A stretch of 8,591 nt of DNA, taken from contig JBGUKW010000228.1 of assembly GCA_045114665.1 (NCBI GenBank), forward strand, positions 1 to 8,591, read 5' to 3'. The notes under the pieces are model-generated. The model did not search any database. It was not told the DNA's origin and was given only the letters and a program-made list of their open reading frames with translations. Every line of letters begins with the position of its first letter. Position 1 is the stretch's first letter. Below are positions 6,710-8,591 of this stretch, piece by piece. The stretch comes from CADAWZ01 sp045114665 (GTDB lineage Bacteria > Vulcanimicrobiota > CADAWZ01). Made by a program: the position numbers and the translations under genes.

Positions 6710-7567
6710 TTAATCTTCAAAATTAATGGCTGAGCCTATATATGACATAGTCAAAAGAGTAAATACAAATCCTTGAATTATTCCTGTTAAGGCTCCCATA
6801 AACTGAAGAACAAAAGCAAAAATATCCGTACCTACAGCTATAAGAACTCCAGTTAACATATTTGTTGCAAAAGTAGCAGCTATATAAATTAATCCAATCA
6901 TAACTCCTGCTACAATATGTTCACCAAGTATATTCCCCATAAGTCTCATTGTAAGTGATAATACTCTTGCAAGTTCTTCAATAATATTCAAAGTAATAAA
7001 GAAAATCGCCAATGGAACAAATAATATATATTGAGCAACTTTAGGAAATCCAGGTAAAATTGCTGGTAGAGGATGTAAATAGTGAAGCAAATATTTTATT
7101 CCACCCTCTTTATATCCTATAACCTGAAATGAGAAAAAAGCCATAACAGCAAGAGCAAGAGTTGTATTTAAATCTCTTGTTGGTGGCATAGATAATAAAA
7201 TTTGTTCACCATCGATCACTTTCATTGGAACAGCAGGCAAAAGCCCCCAAAGGTTTGAAAAAACAATAAAAAAGAAAAAACTCAAAACCCATGGGAGATA
7301 TTTTTTCATTTTTTCTCCACCAAGACCAACTGCTAACTCTTCAAAAAATTCATAAACAGCTTCTAAACATACTTGAATTCTATTAGGAATTGCTGAAAAT
7401 TTATTACCTATAGCAAGGCAAAAAATAGCAGTAAGAGCAATCAATATCCAAGTTATAAAAACTGTATCAAAATGAGTTATAAAATCACCAAAATTTTTAT
7501 ATATGTACTCAATAGGCTCACTTGCCATAGTAGCTATGAGTTTTTCAGCATTAGCCATTGCATTCAA
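6710..7567 (-). CDS. atpB: ATP synthase F0 a subunit
   Basis: Membrane stator that forms the ion half-channels against the c ring. It has 285 residues with five to six hydrophobic segments. The essential arginine is Arg208 in LSLTMRLMGN (E. coli Arg210). MPPTRDLNTTLALAV (127-141) and IIQGFVFTLLTMSYI (263-277, with Gln265) are family signatures. GEH follows the Arg motif, which puts His217 where E. coli has Glu219, a known natural variation. The start is probably TTG 7567: AAGGCGGTGAT (7573-7583), a near-complete match to the 16S-complementary sequence, lies 5 nt before it. The in-frame ATG 7558 (282 residues) is 14 nt away and is the alternative. It starts 16 nt after the atpI stop. Confidence 0.96.
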   Translation of the reverse strand: MNAMANAEKLIATMASEPIEYIYKNFGDFITHFDTVFITWILIALTAIFCLAIGNKFSAIPNRIQVCLEAVYEFFEELAVGLGGEKMKKYLPWVLSFFFFIVFSNLWGLLPAVPMKVIDGEQILLSMPPTRDLNTTLALAVMAFFSFQVIGYKEGGIKYLLHYLHPLPAILPGFPKVAQYILFVPLAIFFITLNIIEELARVLSLTMRLMGNILGEHIVAGVMIGLIYIAATFATNMLTGVLIAVGTDIFAFVLQFMGALTGIIQGFVFTLLTMSYIGSAINFED

Positions 7568-7572
7568 CCAGA

Positions 7573-7583
7573 ATCACCGCCTT
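7573..7583 (-). promoter_or_regulatory. Extended Shine-Dalgarno site of atpB (favours a TTG start)
   Basis: AAGGCGGTGAT on the minus strand differs at one base from AAGGAGGTGAT, the full 16S-complementary stretch. The 5-nt gap to TTG 7567 is suitable, while ATG 7558 would be 14 nt away. It sits directly after the atpI stop codon (7584-7586). Confidence 0.75.
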
Positions 7584-7928
7584 TTATTTTATATTCTTTC
7601 GAGAATATAAAAATAAAAATAAAACAAAAGAGCAAAGAACTCCTATTAAAAAAGCTATGATATTAGCTTTTAAGATAAATACCAAAGATATTAAAAAAAT
7701 AGAAATACAAATCTTAATAAAAAAAACTATTATTATAAAAAAAATAATTAAATTTTTCTTTTGAGTGTTTAAAAATTTTAAAAAAATAAAATCTGTTGTC
7801 TTTATAATTATCATCATAGAGGATATAAAAACAACAACTCCTAAAAAAAAACCAAGAAAAAATTTAATTCCAAAAATAAAATATAATATAATATCGACTA
7901 TAATAAAAATCAAAAAAACACTTAACAT
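7584..7928 (-). CDS. atpI: AtpI-like small membrane protein
   Basis: It has 114 residues, almost wholly hydrophobic, with four predicted membrane segments (about 1-18, 22-42, 59-80, 84-107) and a short basic C-terminus (YSRKNIK). I identify it by position and topology: the first gene of an F-ATPase operon directly before atpB is usually atpI (ATP synthase I family, an assembly helper of the c ring, also linked to Mg2+ supply). This family diverges so fast that sequence gives little more. Base composition is much more AT-rich than in the other atp genes, with runs of Ile, Phe and Leu. ATG 7928 is the first start after an in-frame TGA at 7935-7937. No good ribosome site lies at the usual distance; a GGGAGG (7953-7958) is about 24 nt upstream. 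The N-terminus is therefore less certain. Confidence 0.65.
   Translation of the reverse strand: MLSVFLIFIIVDIILYFIFGIKFFLGFFLGVVVFISSMMIIIKTTDFIFLKFLNTQKKNLIIFFIIIVFFIKICISIFLISLVFILKANIIAFLIGVLCSFVLFLFLYSRKNIK
7587..7612 (-). repeat. 11-bp perfect hairpin at the atpI end, upstream of atpB
   Basis: TTTTATATTCT (7587-7597) and AGAATATAAAA (7602-7612) are perfect inverted copies around a 4-nt loop (TTCG on plus, CGAA on minus). The hairpin covers the last codons of atpI and ends 3 nt before the atpB ribosome site. It may affect coupling of atpI and atpB translation, or mRNA stability. Confidence 0.7.
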
Positions 7929-8078
7929 AATTCTTCAAAATGGGTTTTCAATCCTCCCTTTAATAGGGAAATTAGATAAAAATAACATTTTTTTGAATTT
8001 TTTAGAAGAAAAAGACAAAAAATTGGCAAAAAAAATTTTATAAAATAATTCACATTCCCCCAAAAATATGATATAATA
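7929..8078 (-). promoter_or_regulatory. Leader of the atp operon with hairpin over a Shine-Dalgarno-like site
   Basis: If transcription starts near 8078, the leader before atpI is about 150 nt and very AT-rich. On the minus strand TCCCT (7969-7965) pairs with AGGGA (7959-7955) across a 5-nt loop, hiding part of the sequence AAAGGGAGG (7961-7953). That site has no in-frame ATG at normal distance. Next to it a TTG (7951) opens a 9-codon frame (MKTHFEELC) whose stop overlaps the atpI ATG. No known riboswitch was recognised. Confidence 0.4.
8049..8077 (+). promoter_or_regulatory. Extended -10 promoter for the exported-protein gene
   Basis: TTCACA (8049-8054, 5 of 6 matches to TTGACA), a 17-bp spacer, then TATAAT (8072-8077, perfect) preceded by TG one base upstream (8069-8070). 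The expected start is near 8084, leaving about 48 nt of leader before the ATG at 8132. This is a near-ideal housekeeping sigma-70-type promoter. Confidence 0.8.
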
Positions 8079-8095
8079 AAAAACATAATATCATA
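8067..8095. repeat. Inverted repeat forming both -10 regions
   Basis: TATGATAT (8067-8074) is repeated in inverse at 8088-8095 (ATATCATA), and the match extends inward imperfectly. Each arm supplies the TG and most of the -10 hexamer of one of the two opposed promoters. It could also be an operator for a dimeric regulator, but the promoter roles explain it without one. Confidence 0.75.
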
Positions 8096-8113
8096 AAAAC
8101 AAAAAAAATTCAA
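8085..8113 (-). promoter_or_regulatory. Extended -10 promoter for the atp operon
   Basis: On the minus strand TTGAAT (8113-8108, 4 of 6), a 17-bp spacer, then TATTAT (8090-8085, 5 of 6) with TG one base upstream (8093-8092). The start is expected near 8078. It is the only well-spaced promoter I found upstream of atpI. Its elements interlock with the promoter of the gene on the other strand. Confidence 0.7.
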
Positions 8114-8131
8114 CTTTAGAAAGGAGTAAAT

Positions 8132-8476
8132 ATGAAAAATTATAAAAATATTGCTTTATTTATAATTCCATTAATGGTCTTCTGCTTTGTATTGTCAACA
8201 TTTAAAACAGCCAATTCACAGATTATCCTTGTAAATTTAAGGGTAAAAATCGTGGAAGTAGAACGCAAGAAAAATAGACTTCAAGCAAGAGTTCATGAAA
8301 AAGGCAATAAAAATGTTCAATACATAGAAATAGATGACAACACAGTATTTTCAAAAGACAATAAGCTAATATCTTATGACGAGGCTTGGAGATTATTCAA
8401 AAAAGATCAAATAATCAGAGTTAAAGGTGGATACACAATGAGTATCCATGTAAAAGCCAAAAAGATTTACTTCTAA
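8132..8476 (+). CDS. Small exported protein, possibly OB-fold (DUF5666-like)
   Basis: It has 114 residues and a clear export signal: MKNYKN, a hydrophobic core at about 8-22, then TANS before Gln30 (Ala at -3, Ser at -1). The mature part of about 85 residues alternates short strands and charged turns: LRVKIVEVERKKNRLQARV, YIEIDDNTVFSKDNK, then DQIIRVKGGY and IHVKAKKIYF. The order 'modifier of X, value-like strand, DDxTxF, threshold helix, xGDxIxVxG, final strand' resembles small secreted OB-fold domains such as DUF5666. That is pattern reading, not proven homology. AAGGAG (8121-8126) lies 5 nt before the ATG, and the gene has its own strong promoter and terminator. It is monocistronic, and its only tie to the ATP synthase is the shared promoter region. 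Function unknown. Confidence 0.8.
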   Translation: MKNYKNIALFIIPLMVFCFVLSTFKTANSQIILVNLRVKIVEVERKKNRLQARVHEKGNKNVQYIEIDDNTVFSKDNKLISYDEAWRLFKKDQIIRVKGGYTMSIHVKAKKIYF

Positions 8477-8492
8477 ATTCTATTTCTTGAAA

Positions 8493-8540
8493 AAAAATGT
8501 GTGTGTGAAAAAAGTCAATATTTTTCACACACACATTTTT
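8493..8540. terminator. Bidirectional terminator with 20-bp perfect stem
   Basis: 8493-8512 and 8521-8540 are perfect inverted copies with an 8-nt loop. The stem is five A/T pairs, five TG/CA dinucleotides, then five A/T pairs. Runs of T flank it on both strands, as expected for an intrinsic terminator serving two convergent genes: the exported-protein gene on plus and the partial gene on minus, whose stop codon touches the stem. Confidence 0.88.
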
Positions 8541-8591
8541 ATTTTATTGTCCGCTTTCGCAACTTAATTGCATCTAAATATCTTACAACAA
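8539..8591 (-). CDS. C-terminal end of an unidentified convergent gene (partial)
   Basis: On the minus strand, codons from 8589 read VVRYLDAIKLRKRTIK and then TAA at 8541-8539, exactly at the shared terminator. Composition (Arg codons CGA and CGG, mixed charged and hydrophobic residues) looks more like coding sequence than the AT-rich spacers nearby. Sixteen residues are too few to name the product. It could also be chance readthrough of a spacer, but the two-way terminator argues for a real convergent gene. Confidence 0.5.
   Translation of the reverse strand, partial: VVRYLDAIKLRKRTIK

Noticed and set aside
7765..8043. 92-codon plus-strand frame across atpI and the spacer
   Set aside because: Lys/Ile-rich translation typical of chance frames in AT-rich DNA; antisense to atpI and without a ribosome site at its start.
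7922..8113. 63-codon minus-strand frame upstream of atpI, tested as a possible atpZ
   Set aside because: Its TTG start lies in the -35 element, before the expected transcript start, and the translation has none of the glycine-rich two-helix pattern of AtpZ. Only its last nine codons are kept as a possible leader peptide.

Overview
The window is a low-GC bacterial chromosome segment dominated by a complete, contiguous F-type ATP synthase operon on the minus strand. Read 5' to 3' on that strand the order is atpI - atpB (a) - atpE (c) - atpF (b) - atpH (delta) - atpA (alpha) - atpG (gamma) - atpD (beta) - atpC (epsilon), from about 7928 down to 575. Non-coding parts are extremely AT-rich. The c subunit has a signal-peptide-like N-terminus and a Gln/Glu/Thr/Tyr ligand set like that of Na+-coupled c rings. 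The lineage cannot be fixed from the sequence alone. The style (very AT-rich spacers, contiguous operon led by atpI, c subunit with signal peptide, anaerobe-type small nitroreductase) suggests a low-GC anaerobe, possibly an Elusimicrobiota/Endomicrobia-like or Brachyspira-like lineage. That is a guess.

Layout. Positions 1-506 (+) hold the 3' part of a small nitroreductase whose start lies outside the window. A hairpin terminator at 517-558 separates it from the convergent end of the atp operon. The operon fills 575-7928. Three of its genes (atpB, atpH, atpD) have a TTG codon a few codons upstream of an ATG in the same frame. Shine-Dalgarno placement shows that the ATG is the real start for atpH and atpD, and that the TTG is probably the real start for atpB. 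RNA hairpins sit at the atpI/atpB, atpB/atpE and atpE/atpF junctions, bracketing the gene whose product is needed in the highest copy number.

The 203-bp spacer 7929-8131 carries two strong extended -10 promoters facing each other and built on one inverted repeat. One drives atpI and the atp operon leftward; the other drives a small exported protein gene (8132-8476) rightward. RNA polymerase should not be able to occupy both at once. A 20-bp perfect-stem terminator (8493-8540) ends the exported-protein gene. It also serves a convergent gene whose last 16 codons are visible at the right edge.

The most unusual protein feature is the delta subunit (AtpH). It carries about 72 extra C-terminal residues made of acidic hexapeptide-like repeats and a terminal lysine cluster, and the repeats are also visible in the DNA. 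No CRISPR array, tRNA, rRNA, insertion sequence or phage gene was seen.
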